Shown: positions 1 through 62,877 of the stretch, one piece after another
Numbering within the stretch: position 1 is the stretch's first letter
How the letters are laid out: every line of letters starts with the position of its first letter
NCBI GenBank assembly: GCA_008828725.1
Contig: MEHQ01000169.1
Span: 1,104,059 to 1,168,058 of the forward strand
Direction of reading: 5' to 3'
Origin: Saccharina japonica
Taxonomy: Eukaryota; Sar; Phaeophyceae; Laminariales; Laminariaceae
Length of the DNA: 64,000 nt
Notes under the pieces: generated by a model
Told to the model about the DNA's origin: nothing
The model's database searches: none
The model's input: the letters and a program-made list of their open reading frames with translations, nothing else
Translations under genes and position numbers: made by a program

Positions 1-427
1 GGGGTACACGCCTCGAGGCAGAGGTGGAAAACCATTCGAGTGAGGGGAATGGGGTTGTTTCCGAAGCAGACAAGGGGGTGCTTTACATAGGAAAATTATG
101 ATATATGGGTAGGCAGGTATTTTACGTGTTTGCCGCAACAGCCAAAACAGATACGAGTATGATCAGCCGAGGACAGAAAATCGAACACTTGTGAGACGTT
201 CTTCCTTGAAAAAATGATCATCACCCAGCGACTAGAACGAGAACGTGCTACGATCGTACCATGTACGGGGGCGAGGCGTGTATATCAGCTCGTGTAATCT
301 GTACTTGGTGATGATGGGCTCGCTTGCTGATGACCAGAAACGACACAGCCCAGATTACGGTATATACCGATGAGGCAAACGTTCAGTCAAAATACTAAAA
401 AGTATCAGCTCCAATATCACACCCCCT

Positions 428-530
428 GTCCCAGCCAGGCTAACGCTATATACACGGTTTCCCACGACACCGCCGTCAGCGCATCGAGGTGGATGTACTC
501 GATCACCTCAAACTTCGTCGCTGTCGAGTA
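428..530 (-). CDS. Possible minus-strand exon fragment, unidentified
   Basis: A minus-strand open stretch reads as a non-repetitive peptide (TKFEVIEYIHLDALTAVSWE) without obvious low complexity. Just upstream on the same strand the frame runs through a TTAGGG-like tract, so any exon would be confined to this piece. I see no convincing acceptor and do not recognise a family. It could be chance or an exon of a minus-strand gene outside the window. Confidence 0.15.
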
Positions 531-540
531 GGGGCGCCCG

Positions 541-561
541 CCTAACCCTAACCCTAACCCT
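541..561. repeat. Interstitial telomere-like tract (CCCTAA)n
   Basis: About three imperfect CCCTAA units in a row. Similar short tracts recur at about 3463, 4253 and 13370, and a degenerate one at about 49532. TTAGGG is a common eukaryotic telomere repeat; these are internal copies embedded in other sequence. Confidence 0.6.
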
Positions 562-1040
562 TCGCGGCCCCACAGAACGCTCCAGCGCAAAAATCGGAGG
601 GTAAACGCGAGGGAGTGATACACACTGTACACGCTGTACCCCTGCGCAGAAGGCGAGGGAGCGGGCGCCGGCGTGCCCTCCCTCGTGAGCGTCGCTTCAA
701 CAGAACGGCGCAAGCTTCCCCAACAGTTTCGAGGGGTCATCAAGGCTGTTTTTATCGGTGCTGGGCGCCTTGTCGGTACTGCTGGGTTGCGACATGACCA
801 ACACCTGCTGCTGCTGTGCTGTTGCTGTGTACCAGGTTTACGTGTGAAGGGAGTGCTCTTTTTTTTCGTTTTTTCATATCGCCCCGGGGTGCGAAAACGC
901 CCATAAAGGGTTTCCAGAGTACGCCCAGGCCACATCGTAAACGCCCCGGGGCGATTTTTTACGCTTGAATAATCATAACGCCCCGGGGGGCATCTACTAG
1001 CACTACTATCGTAGTCGCCGACATGTAGCCAACGAACTAT

Positions 1041-1130
1041 TACGTGGGACCATAGTAAAATTGTTAGTAAAAATAAGTAAATATATAGGTTTTGTGTGTG
1101 TTTCGTAGTTCCCTATCTAAGGTCCCCCGT
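1041..1130. mobile_element. MITE family A, degenerate copy
   Basis: Begins TACGTGGGACCATAGTAAAA and ends GGTCCCCCGTAA, matching the inverted ends of better copies elsewhere in the window. The internal part (TAGTAAAAATAAGTAAATATATAGG) also matches. Several end positions are mutated, suggesting an old copy. Confidence 0.6.
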
Positions 1131-2435
1131 AAGAGCCGGAGAAGTTTAGTCAGCCAGATCACAGCCGTTAGAATTAACTATTAATAGAAACAATTAACTC
1201 TGTGGAGTTCGTACGTACGTATAGACTGCAAAGGGAGAAATTGGCGGCGTAAAAGTACGATTGCAGTTTAAAATAGTAGCATCTAAATCTACCACACGAT
1301 GCTACGCGGATTGCCGCGTGACAAGGGTGGTCAGGTTGTTTTCCGAACTGCAAAATCTGCAACCCAACGAGTTTTACGACAGGCGTGTAACATGTACACC
1401 CTGATGCTCATGATACCAAGGTACTACAGTACCCATGCTCCTGCGCGCTCGCACAACGTATAGACTAGACGAATGGCCGAGATTATTATATTATTATGCT
1501 CCTTTTCTCGCCGATTATGCCTCCTCGTTTATGCCTGTTTTCTCCGGATTATGGTACGTACCAAAAAGGTGAACTATGCTGCAATTATGCCCCAATATGC
1601 TTCATGTCACCTCACAAAAAAAACGATTTTACGATCCTTTATGTTCGTCACCAAGCAGGAATATGCTCAAAATAGGGGCATCAACCGCAGGGGCGTCTCC
1701 AGTAGGAAAGTGACCACAGGCGCACCATCGCTGGCTGCCGCTTGTGCCATACCTATATGTCTGTCTTCTGTCGCTCTGTCGAGACCCGCGAAATAAGGCC
1801 GCACATCTCGATTGTTTCGGTCGCGTTTTCGTGTCCCCCAAAACGGTAGATGTTAATACCAGGTGCCTAATATGTCAATACCAGGTGTATACGCACCACT
1901 CTACTCCTGTCATAACATGGAACACCCGAGCAGTCCTTACATGTCTGAGCAGAGTGGTACAGGTACAGCAGTAAGGCTACCCTAAACCTACGAGTAAACC
2001 TACTCATTGGGGTGTTGTTCCGTTTCCGAATTTGATATAATACGTAGGAACCAATTTGTTTGGGGTTTCTTGCGGTCTGGTTCCTATAAAAAATGACGCC
2101 AACCCATGGAACGTTCCTAAAAGTTAACTCAACCCAGAAAACATTAGCAAAAAGTGGCCAAAATGACATTTCTACGTTAACCTCAAATTTTATCGGGTTG
2201 GGTTCCGGTTGGGGTCGTTTTTATATAGGAAACAGAACACAAGAAAAACAGACAAATTGGTTCCAACCAAATTCTTCGCAAATACGCTCCGTAATGGGTA
2301 GCTTTGACGTTCATGCTGCTTTAATTGAAAATAACAACAATATATGTACTTGTTTGTTTCTTGCTCTCCAGGTGCATCACTGAGCACTGGCAACACCCCG
2401 ACCTGCACCCCTGCGGGTCCGGCTCCGTAGAACGT

Positions 2436-2721
2436 GCACGTACGTGCCGGGCTATTCGAATTTGCACGTACTTTCAATACGGTTATATGTATGGCAGGAG
2501 TTGTTGTAGATATGTATGGCCTACATGGGTACCAAATGGGATCGAGGTGCCAGGTGGGCCTCCGGCGGCTCCTGCGGAGGGCTGATTATATTTCTGCACC
2601 TTGTGGGTGGGAGCAGGGTGCCAAATGGGATCAGATCCGGGTGGGATCAGGTCCGGGTGGGAGCAAGGGTAAAGATGGTGCAAAAGTACGTGCAGATCCG
2701 AACAGCCCAGCACGTACGTGC
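2436..2721. mobile_element. ~290 bp foldback element with ~38 bp inverted ends
   Basis: Positions 2436-2473 and the reverse complement of 2684-2721 agree at roughly 33 of 38 bases by eye, both beginning GCACGTACGTGC. The interior has a short tandem motif (GGGTGGGATCAGGTCCGGGT type). No coding capacity is visible. I interpret it as a non-autonomous DNA element; a satellite-derived inverted repeat is the alternative. Confidence 0.5.
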
Positions 2722-3357
2722 AATTATACGGCTGGTGCTGCGGGTCGCCTGTAACTTAAGGGATAGCGTTATAGGATATAGGGTAAATGCCTACCGGCTA
2801 CCGCGTAGCATAGGTACCAAGGCGTCGATCGGTAGCTGGTTAGACTACAGCTATGATATAGACCACGAAGATACCGTTACTACTCGTATCACAATACGTC
2901 CTGAGTATACATTGTACAGGCTGGTATATATGCCATATGGTATGTACGAGTATCAATACCAGTGTCAAGACAAGCGTGGATACCAGTACGAAGACCAACG
3001 TGAATACCACTACAAAGACTATTAATAGTATATACGAAAGAATGCCGGCTTCTTCAATTCTCGGGCACCGATATTTATTATTTTCGAACACAGCAGCATG
3101 TACGAAGACTGCAGCAGCTGCTTCAGTCTACGAGCAAAGCTACTCGTGAAGCAGCAATTTCGTGGTCGGAAAAACAAAGAACACACCGGTGGCAGGTACA
3201 TACCTGCTGATAAATAACACCAGAGGGTGCACCTAAGCTACTCGTACTCGTGCAGGGCACCACGACTGCCTGCGAGACATGTGTACCGGAGCGCACACTC
3301 GACCTAAATGCAGGCACCAGGCATGCAACAGAATTCCAGACGGGTGTTGGCCTTATT

Positions 3358-3530
3358 TCGAGGTCGGCCTCTCGGCCGCCAGGGATTATTATTTAAAACG
3401 CCACCGAAACAGGCGGCGGAGCTGCGTGACTGCCCCTGCCGACCTCGAGCCCCCGCAACGGTTGGGGTTAGGGTTAGAGGTCTGGGATCGGGTTGGCCTG
3501 GGCCTGGGCCAACGTGCAAGGTTGAATTAA
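3358..3530. repeat. Direct repeat copy 1 with GGGTTAGGGTTAG core
   Basis: About 170 bp matching 4150-4320 with scattered differences. Shared blocks include the GGCCTxTCxGCCGC start, GTGACTGCCCCTGCCGACCT, the telomere-like GGTTGGGGTTAGGGTTA and a following GGTCTGGGxTCGGGTTGG. This explains the overlapping open frames here, which I do not regard as genes. A diverged relative in opposite orientation appears near 13340-13395. Confidence 0.6.
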
Positions 3531-4149
3531 ACCGCAAACGTCCGTCGGGAAGTTTGTTGCATACTCGTCCTGCATTTAGAGGAAGCCCTCTGCTACGAGG
3601 AAATATGATTTGACAGGAGGCGCCCACTCTTTACTAACGTGTTCGAGAACGGCAGTCTGAGATGGACGACTATCCATGGCAAAGTGAGATTAATAGCCCA
3701 CACTGCTATTAATAGATCGGAGGCCGTGGTGTTGTACACGGCCAAAATAGGTCGTGCTTTCGCGTATTACGGCAATCAGCCGAATGTAGGCCGCTTACGG
3801 GGGATTTGCACAAAAACAGGAGACGTTCAAGAGACGTCCCCCTTAGGACCGAAAGACACAAAGCACAATGTACATCAACAAGTGTGGAAATGTTTTTTGT
3901 TTTTTATAACCCAACATCTCTACTATTTTGCTGAACGGGCCGAATCTCTCGTACACACCAGCGAGCTTCGACTTACAGCAGCCTTGGCTGTCAAAGCCGC
4001 AATTGCCGTCGTTGAAGCAGGTCGCAGGCATGGCCGCAGCGCACACCCAAAAGCCCGAATGTGGCAGCCAGGGTAGCAAATACGCGACTCGCCCTCTGTG
4101 CAGGACTGGTTGGCACAAAACTTTGAGCAGGGTGCAGGTATTATTGGTC

Positions 4150-4320
4150 GTGGTTGGCCTTTCAGCCGCACGGAGTTTCTTTGGGAAAACGCCACCAAAA
4201 CTTTCGGCGGAGCCACGTGACTGCCCCTGCCGACCTCGAGCCCGCCAAAGCGGTTGGGGTTAGGGTTATAGGTCTGGGGTCGGGTTGGTCTGGATCGACG
4301 TGCGAGGTTAAATTGACCAG
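4150..4320. repeat. Direct repeat copy 2 with GGGTTAGGGTTA core
   Basis: Second copy of the 3358-3530 segment, about 790 bp downstream and in the same orientation. The two could be the ends of a small retroelement or a local duplication. The sequence between them has no recognisable coding domain. Confidence 0.6.
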
Positions 4321-4399
4321 ACACCACACACCACACACGTCCTGCACAAAGTTCTGTGCCGACCAGTCTTGCACTGTCGAAAGCCCAAAAAAGCAAAGG

Positions 4400-6600
4400 T
4401 TTCCTAAATAAATGCAAAGCTTTGATGATATATACTCGTAGGGGGCATAGGGCGTTACGTAATTACGCCCGCCCAGACCAATCCCTGACGGCTAAAAGCT
4501 AAAACCGCTCGCCGTAAGCACGAAATTACGTAACCCGAGATCACTGATCGGAGGGGGGCAGAGGGGCGATCGGTCACCAACAAGCAAATAGGTGCGCCGA
4601 CAGGCACGGTAATTATTGAAAACCCGCAGGCACGCGATATTTTTGTGTTGGTACAAAACAGGTCATGGAACTGGCCGTCATCCTGGTTCAGCAGTACTGC
4701 TGTAACCTCTCTGGTTTGGTGTTCCTATCGTGTGTATCATACGTCCCCACCTACTGAGTAAGTACCCTGTAGACTCCTTGTGCCCTTTCGTGACCACTGC
4801 CTAGATAAGCAATGAAGACACCTTGTACCTTGTACATACCAGGTACCTCGTACGAGATAAGATGTATACAGCAGTAATTAGTAATTAGTCGCACGCTGAC
4901 CCGGAATATAAGGAATGTTTTTATATCAACATGCAGTTGAAATGGTGCTTATATTTCGGACCAAAGTGGTAGCGGTATGGCGATGACCACTATAAATAAT
5001 GAAATGTGAGATCAACAACAAGCAACAACATAACCGGTAGGGCTGTTGACAGGCTGCAAACGTCGTATATATAGCTCGGAGATAGGAATGTTTTTACGAC
5101 AGCAGCAGTATACCCTATACTCTTGGGTCCACTGGTATGAATACTCGCTCGTATAACTCGTAGCGTATGTATGAAACACGAGTACCAGGTACGTACCAGG
5201 TACAGCCAGCACATCGCACGTCGTGCTGGCCGTACCAAGAGGCTTGATATACCTGGTAACAGGTACCGTTTATCGATTGCTGCGACTCTCTTGCCCTTCT
5301 TGTCCTGTTTGGCTGACACTATAAGGTACGTATCATCGTATATTCAGCACGCTCCTTGTGTGCAATGGTGCAATGTGTCGAGAGGCTGATTGATGTACAT
5401 GGCAATCGCGGCAGCAATGAGCAATGAGCTGACCTCTCCCTCTCTCCCGCGAAGACCTGACACTTTTGGCCTCCTCGCAATTCGAAGAAACACCTCACAA
5501 ACAACAACTTATGGTGCATGGTTGGTGGGCGACCTCTCTCTGTGCTTTTCACTCGTACCATTTATCAGGATACCCTGGTTGCTGTGCGTATACTGTGCTC
5601 GTATTACAGGAGGGCGTGGAAAAAATGAAGCAGACTGAGGGGGGGGGGGGGGTCGTCGCCACTATTAATATTGAGAATAGCTTGTGCAAGAACCGGCGTG
5701 CGGCGACACCGCCACTGATGACTGAACGACTGACTGACTGGCTGACTTGGGCTGATGAGCATTCTCAAAACCGACCCCATGCATGATCGAAAACTTGAAA
5801 TTGAAATTCCAGATTCATTTTCATATAATAGTTTCTGTACTGCTGATGCTGCTGCTGCTGCTGCTGCTCTCACCTCTGAAAAGGCTGCGTCACGCTGATG
5901 ACAAACACGGGGTAGGGCGGGAACCCGGGGTCCCGCACCACTCCATGCCCCGCCAGCTCAACAACAAACATGCTCGCTCAGTCGGTGGCAGGCAATGGCA
6001 GCAGGGCAGCCCTCGTCTCCTTTTATGACGTTCCACAGGGCAAAAGCTATCTCACAAACGCAGACAGGGTAGGAATCCGTCAGACAGCGACACCTCCTGG
6101 TGGTGCTTCCTGCTTTTCAGTCTTGGCCGCCCTTCCAATAGCGCACAAAAGCAGCTCTCTCAACTTGAGGCTCGGCTTCCACCAGCAACCCCTCCAGCAC
6201 AAGGCGTCAACGTAGACGATGCCCCCCCAGCCTTAGTTCCCGGGACGGATTGTTGGTAGATCTTTCGTGCTACTGCAACGAGGAAAAGGCTCGATTGATC
6301 GAGTCCCCCTACCGCCCGAGTTTCTCTGGTTTCTTACGTAACACCTGGTACGTACAAGAGATCAACCCAAGCCCCGACCCCGACAGCCACCGACGCCGCC
6401 GCCGACTTCCTCGCCCCCCCCCTCCGCGGTGGGCACGTAAGAAGGCAAGCCCCGACTCAAGCGAGACCCGTCAAAGCTCCTCGTCCCGATGGGCTCCCGG
6501 TGGCCTGCTCGGTCGTTTTGGCCCAGTCACACCTCCAGCCAGGGAAGCGAGAGGAGCAAAAAAGCGGCGTGTAGGATTCTGAGGAGTGATCTCCTGTTCG
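4400..6600. other. No supported gene
   Basis: Open frames here are short, overlap on both strands and lack recognisable domains. The stretch holds a G-run (5639-5652), a short (CTG)n at about 5850-5868 and scattered GTACGTAC-like motifs. I see no tRNA or rRNA structure. Confidence 0.5.
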
Positions 6601-6667
6601 CGCAAACTGGCCTGGTTCGAGCGCGCGACGCAGGGTGTTGTCGACGGCGGGTGGAGTCCCGACCGCG

Positions 6668-6784
6668 ATGGGGGGGAGGGGGGGGGGCGGTTAAATTGTG
6701 TCGGTGTGAGTCTGGAAGTGCAGGCCCGTTGGGCAGGGTGATGAGCCAGAGAGCCTCTCTCGCTGCTTGCTTGGCGATGGCTCG
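6668..6784 (-). CDS. Candidate minus-strand exon 2 of divergent gene
   Basis: On the minus strand a pyrimidine-rich tract ends in CTGCTGCAG, followed in phase 0 by a well-formed peptide (RAIAKQAAREALWLITLPNG) that runs into a proline-rich stretch. The phase fits the candidate first exon at 7282-7470. The 3' end is uncertain because the frame enters a poly-C tract and the possible donor (CGCG|GTCGGG) is weak. Family not recognised. Confidence 0.3.
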
Positions 6785-7281
6785 CTGCAGCAGGACAGGG
6801 AGATGATAGTTTTCGAGCTTGCTTGCACTGCTGCTCCAGTATTTCGTCGCGAAAAATACCCGGGCAGGCAAGGACGCTACCTACCTACACAAATCGATGA
6901 GTCACGAGCCAATACGACAGGCTGGGCGGCGGCACTGAAAGCGGATCAGCTTCGGGCCGGAGATGCTCCGTGCCTGCGTGGCAGGCTTTGCAAGCGCATG
7001 GCGTCTCGCGTAATTTTGTCGTGCTCAACGCCAGTCTTTGAGAGAAAGCAACAGCAATGAACATTTGCCAGATCACCATGTCGAAGATCCTCACCTTTGC
7101 TCAGCTCTTCTCGAGTGCTGACGTTGAGGGCCGCGGTGTGGCTAGCCCCCAAAAAACGGAACGTGCGGCAACAAGTCGGGGGCGTCTGCTGTGGGAGATA
7201 CGGTAGCGCAAGGGGTAACCTTAACCTTTCACTGGCAAGAGGTCTTCCGGTGCGGTGGCAGCAGAAAGCGCGATGTCACAC

Positions 7282-7470
7282 CCTCTGAAAGTGCGAAATC
7301 CCAGGTAGGCGTTTTATTTGGGGGTTAAGGGGATGACTATCGACGAGCATGGTGCGCGCGATGAACTGTGAATTTTGGTACGGGTTGCGTGTGGGCTCGT
7401 GGGTATCCACACGCGGGTACGCGGACGTTACCAGCTTCATGTAGGTGGCCCTGGTGGGGAGGCGGGGCAT
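7282..7470 (-). CDS. Candidate minus-strand first exon, divergent from the CCDC17-like gene
   Basis: The minus-strand ATG at 7470 opens a 63-codon stretch ending at AGG|GTGTGA. The peptide begins MPRLPTRATYMKLVTSAYPR and later has NPYQNSQFIARTMLVDSHPL. Its layout (Y-K-L-V, Y-P, then an N...F..A segment and a short K-R-L-P run) loosely resembles the N-terminus of EFR3-type proteins. That resemblance is from memory and weak. It points away from the plus-strand gene starting at about 7.85-8.0 kb, so the two would share a ~380 bp upstream region. Confidence 0.35.
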
Positions 7471-7847
7471 GTTTGCTGTTGCAAGCAGCAGTCGCCTTCG
7501 TTTGTTTTCAACTTCAACGGAGATGCGAATAGACGAAGAAATCGATGCTGGATGCGATGCTGGACTTGAAAATATTTGGTGCGGTGCCACGCCTTTGCTG
7601 CTGCTGCTGCTGCTGCTGCTATTTGTTGTGTTTCTGTGTTGTTTTGAGTGACCAGTACATCGATACATATTTTTGCTGACGGTGACGACGTGCCGTACAC
7701 TCATCGTTCTTCAACGTACTCAACGTACTCGCTGATGTAAAGCACGCGTACTAACTCGAGAGCACACTTCGGTCTCCCTCCTCCTCTGCACGGTCTCAGG
7801 CGCCCTCCTCCTCTGCACGGTCTCCTGCGCTTGAGTCAGCCAATCAC
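7471..7847. promoter_or_regulatory. Possible bidirectional upstream region
   Basis: Lies between a candidate minus-strand start (7470) and the first in-frame ATG of the plus-strand gene (7848). It contains a perfect (CTG)n run at about 7597-7620 and a duplicated CTCCTCTGCACGGTCTC motif near 7783 and 7810. No TATA box stands out. The regulatory role is inferred from position only. Confidence 0.25.
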
Positions 7848-7994
7848 ATGATCGAGACAAATGCGGCACAACCTCCTCTCCCGACTCCCTCCCACCCGCA
7901 GCCTCCGCAAGCATACGCGTGGAAACCCTTGACCCCTCTTGAACGATCAACGGCTCATGAGCTGTATACCGTGCACCCCTCTCGTAGGAGCACG

Positions 7995-59056
<51,062 letters not shown>

Positions 59057-59528
59057 CGCAAACGAGGCAAACCTCAAGGTAGTCGCAGGAGGGGTAATCC
59101 TTGGTGTGTTCGTGGTGGATGTATATAGGTTGTTTGAAACTTGGGCTTTGAGGAAAGCTTCGATTTCACATCTCATTAATAGTTTTTTTTTACGTCTTGT
59201 TCTAAATAGAGCTCGTGCTGTTTAGACACCCTGTTATATGGTAGAGTTTGATTGATTTAATGGAGCCAGGCCTCTTATCAATAGTTGTTGGCCGTCTGGA
59301 GTTGGGGGCCCTAGAGGGCAACCAATGCAAAAGTGCCGGGGGTTAACCGTAGGTTTCAGCGTTGGCCTCTGTGGAAACCCTGCTGTAGGTATATATATAT
59401 ATATATATGTAATATGGTACTACTAGAGTCGGTGTTGTCGGACCCGTGTTGGCGTTAATCCGGTTGTCAAGTTTTGGTAAAAGTTAATGTTTTATTCCAC
59501 TGGGTTATCGGCAAGATACGTGGTTCAG

Positions 59529-59647
59529 GGTTTGCCAGCGACACAAAAAGAGAGCGGGGTTTGTCCGAAACATTGACGGCGCTGGGAGAGGGCGCTCTTG
59601 GGAATCCAGTCCGCCTTAAAACTGCCAAATGTCTGGCATGCTACGAG
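59529..59647 (+). CDS. Weak candidate exon downstream of exon 33
   Basis: TTCAG|GG... to TACGAG|GTATCA gives an open peptide (RGLSETLTALGEGALGNPVR). It needs a two-base completion that neither exon 33 ending supplies, so it is at best an exon of another transcript. Confidence 0.15.
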
Positions 59648-60261
59648 GTATCAGCCAGGTATTCGGGTGGATTTGAAGGGGAAAACAGGTGGCGTCGAAC
59701 CCTCGTGACGCTTGCCCGTCTCCCTACACTATTGTTTCAGTTCTCCGCAAGAAAAAAAAAACCCGATGCAAATAAAAGGCCGGCAAAATGACGAGAGTTA
59801 TGCCAGATGCGCCATCAAGTATATATGTAGAAGTGCCACGTCACAAAAAAATAGCTATTATTAGGCATGGGACACGTTTGGGCGTTATACCGCGCAGACA
59901 CTACAGTAGTCGCACCATGGGCGTATATATCCCGCACGCCTTCGGGCTCACCAGCTGGCCTTCCGCAGCCCTCAGCATGGCCCCCGGCCTCACCATAGGG
60001 GACCCTCACCAATGACAGCGTCACGCTACTCGTACCACCGATGGGCTGACCAACCCCCGCTCGCGCTCTCGTATAATTATAGCAAGCACAACGTGACCGG
60101 CGTCGACAACCCTCTACCGTAAGCTCCGCTATTCGGGTAGCTGTCGATGGAGTGTCGTCGGTTGCAAACACACACCGGAGTTGATAGAGAGGTACGCTAG
60201 CCCTTGCATCATGCCTCCAAAATAATCGGGAATATGGTATACCAGCGAAACCAAAGGCGCG

Positions 60262-60690
60262 TCGTTGAAGGGGCATCGTACAGCAGATAAGTCACTACAC
60301 ATAAAAAACACACACACATACACCAGGTAGATGCAAGACGCCCCACCCCGATGCTGTACAAGAATGACGACTACTAACATTACATCAAGGGATTCAGGGA
60401 CAGGAGCGACTGCGCAGGACTACGGCAGTAGGCTGTTGTATTAGGCAGTCGCCCCTACCAAGGTCTCCCTACCAAGATGAGTCGCTGGGATCTTGAAGGG
60501 GCATCGTACACCAGTTGAACCACTGCACACACAAAAAACACCAGGTTGGTGCAAGGCACCCCGATACTGTACAAGCTTGATGCCTACAAACAGTGCATCA
60601 AGCAATTCAGGGACGAACACGGGTGCGCAGGACTAGGCTACTGCGGTTGTATTAGACAGTTGTCCCTACCAAACATCCCGGCGTTGCTAC
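60262..60690. repeat. Two tandem ~210 bp degenerate copies with residual coding look
   Basis: 60262-60475 and 60494-60690 share GAAGGGGCATCGTACA, ACACCAGGTxGxTGCAAG, GCTGTACAAG, ACATCAAGxxATTCAGGGAC and GCGCAGGACTA. The second reads LYKLDAYKQCIKQFRDEHGC without a stop; the first has stops in the same frame. Confidence 0.7.
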
Positions 60691-60862
60691 GTGCCGAGTG
60701 ATGCCATTGTAGCGAGAGCCCAGGACCTTCGGCTGGTCGTCTCAAGCACGCGCCGCTCAGCGCAAACGCTACTGATCGGATCTAACATTCGCGTCGTCGC
60801 TTCGTTCAAATGCTGCTGACGGTCCAAAAACACGCGTCACTCCCCGCGAATGCTTTTTTCAG

Positions 60863-61120
60863 GTGAGGGAAGAAAGCGACACAGAAAACCGATCACAAGT
60901 TGCGCGTGAACAGCGCACTACTGATTCGCGCGCTAATCCCACTAAAAGGCGCGAAAGAACCACCGCCGCGAGCGCACGTGGATTCGCACCAAAAACGCTG
61001 CTCGTCCGCAGTCCCGTCAGTCGGCAAGCCCCCCTACTCCGGCATGGGCACCCCACGCACGAGGCGGTCCAACGCCGCCTCGGCAAGAGCGAGGAGCTCG
61101 TCTTTCCCTCTGGCCTTTAG
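60863..61120 (+). CDS. Candidate extra 3' exon, low-complexity basic
   Basis: A good acceptor (CTTTTTTCAG|GTG) is followed by REESDTENRSQVAREQRTTD and an Arg/Ser/Pro-rich stretch to a TAG stop at 61118. The same frame reopens directly after the stop (NVGENQHLRLGISSPRPLND and more, to about 61214), where CCTTTAG could itself be an acceptor. Phase would fit the +1 continuation of exon 33. No domain recognised. Confidence 0.3.
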   Translation: MREESDTENRSQVAREQRTTDSRANPTKRRERTTAASARGFAPKTLLVRSPVSRQAPLLRHGHPTHEAVQRRLGKSEELVFPSGL

Positions 61121-61734
61121 AACGTGGGTGAAAACCAACATCTTCGTCTGGGCATTAGCTCCCCGCGCCCGCTCAATGACTCGCACCTGCGGAAAGTGTT
61201 GCACGAAACAGAGAATGCAGTCACGACGCCAGGTTACAGACAGAAAAGAGTAGAAAGTAGTGCAACCGTAAACAATGTGCCTGGTATGGTGCGTGGAGGT
61301 ATTACAGGAGTCGTCACACCGTCGAAGACATTCAAAACATCTGCCAGGAACCAGGTGTCATGCAGCGGATGCCAACGTTTGGCCGCAAAACCTGACCACA
61401 AGAACGCCACACAAAACATATAGAAACCGTGTGATACCAGGTACCTGTCTGCATGCATGGACATTGAGTGACCTAAGCTTTCATTGTCGTCCGTGGCACG
61501 ACGCTGAGCAACTTACCCTCGTGGCAAGCTGCTTGTCCGACATCGTCCGCACACGGTAGTAGCAGTGTTGGTAGCTCGCCGTGCCCGCTTTCCCATCGTC
61601 TCCGGCGTTGACCTGCCCTTGCAACACCTACAACAGCAGGGCGAGGATGTGCGCGTGTTGGTGCCGAGTCAAGTACTGTGCAGATCAAAGCTTGAAAGGG
61701 GGGTACGTCGTACGGTGAAAACAACGTTGGCAGC

Positions 61735-61931
61735 CTAGTGTAAACCACTCAGCTTCAACGCACCCCAAAGAAACACCATCTGTCTTTCCGCGATGTGCAT
61801 TTCGATTCCCGATCGCCGCGAGTCGAACACGGGAGTGTTCTTGGGGTAGTTCCTGGAGTACGGTTGGTCGGGTGGGGAACGCGTCTTCGCCAATAGCACT
61901 TGCTTACAGCCGGGCCTCATGGCGGCGCTTG
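61735..61931 (-). CDS. Unidentified minus-strand gene, downstream exon
   Basis: A C-rich tract and GACGAG acceptor precede a peptide including RNYPKNTPVFDSRRSGIEMH and ERQMVFLWGALKLSG. The two-base start fits the phase-1 end of 62655-62877. It ends in a stop (CACTAG) unless the weak donor AGTG|GTTTAC is used. Family not recognised. Convergent with the CCDC17-like gene. Confidence 0.45.
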
Positions 61932-62082
61932 CTCGTCAGGTGGGGGATCGGGGGGGCTGGGGTGGGCTGGGGTGGGGTGGAAATAGCGACCGATACGTAT
62001 GGCTATGCTGGGTTATGATTGCGCCCTTCGTTACGGCAGCGCATTTTCGACTCTTAAGTACCTTCACAACTGAAAAACTTAG

Positions 62083-62150
62083 ACCGTACTAATTCCAAGT
62101 AGTTCGTCCCCCAAAACGCTGGACCGGTTCTTAAGGGGGGTAAATACCTT
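62083..62150. mobile_element. MITE family B, inverted
   Basis: ACTTAGACCGTACTAATTCCAAGTAGTTCGTCCCCCAAAACGCTGGACCGGTTCTTAAGGGGGGTAA. Lies in the intron of the minus-strand gene. Confidence 0.65.
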
Positions 62151-62654
62151 CATTTTCTCGTCAGCTTCTTCTTGGTTCAGCTCAGGCCCATAGTCGTGCC
62201 GAATGGAAGTACGTGCACCTTTTTTCGCGCGTAAGAGTTTAGAAGGCACAAACGCATAGGGTCACCAAAAACAACAGCGTCAGCTTCTTGCAGGGAGAGA
62301 TAGGGACTTGAGAGCGGCGGAGCTGCGCAGCATTTTACTGAGAGTATTCACACCATATCGTAGACGTTGTGCTTGTATCATTTTCCAACACACGACAGAG
62401 CAGCGAATATGTGTCCGCCCAGCAAGCCAGATTGGTGCCCAGTAGTTCAAGACTGCACCAATAGGCGGTCTCTTCGTGCCGACAGCTGGGTCACCCCCCC
62501 ACTGTCAAATATGCTACATATCATAGTAGATCCGTCTGGTTAGGCGTGATAAGGACTACGTTAGCCCTGAATACACACATTTTCGAGTACAGGGGGGCAT
62601 ACGGCCAGTCAAGGGGTCGAACCGCGGTCTCCGACGACGATCATATTTGCTTAC

Positions 62655-62877
62655 CGGTTGCTTTCCGTGGGCCGTTCAAGGAGTCCACCCACGTTCCGGG
62701 TAACGCCAACAGGACATTCTCGTGATCGGGAGCTTCTCGTTTCAGCCGTTTCGACTTCCGCACCGGCACGGCATTCGCCCCTTCTCCCCCCGTCGCCGCG
62801 GTTGTTGAGTCTGCCGCCTTTGCCACCTTTGCCCGAGGCTTCTTCGCCGCTTGTACAGAGGTAGGCTTAGGCTTCCC
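62655..62877 (-). CDS. Unidentified minus-strand gene, upstream exon
   Basis: Minus-strand acceptor GAAACCCAG|GGG and strong donor CAACCG|GTAAGC, phase 1. The first part is Lys/Ala-rich (KKPRAKVAKAADSTTAAT) with a basic patch VRKSKRLKREAP, then DHENVLLALPGTWVDSLNGP. The basic segment may be nuclear or DNA-contacting (inference only). Further 5' exons are not identified. Confidence 0.5.
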
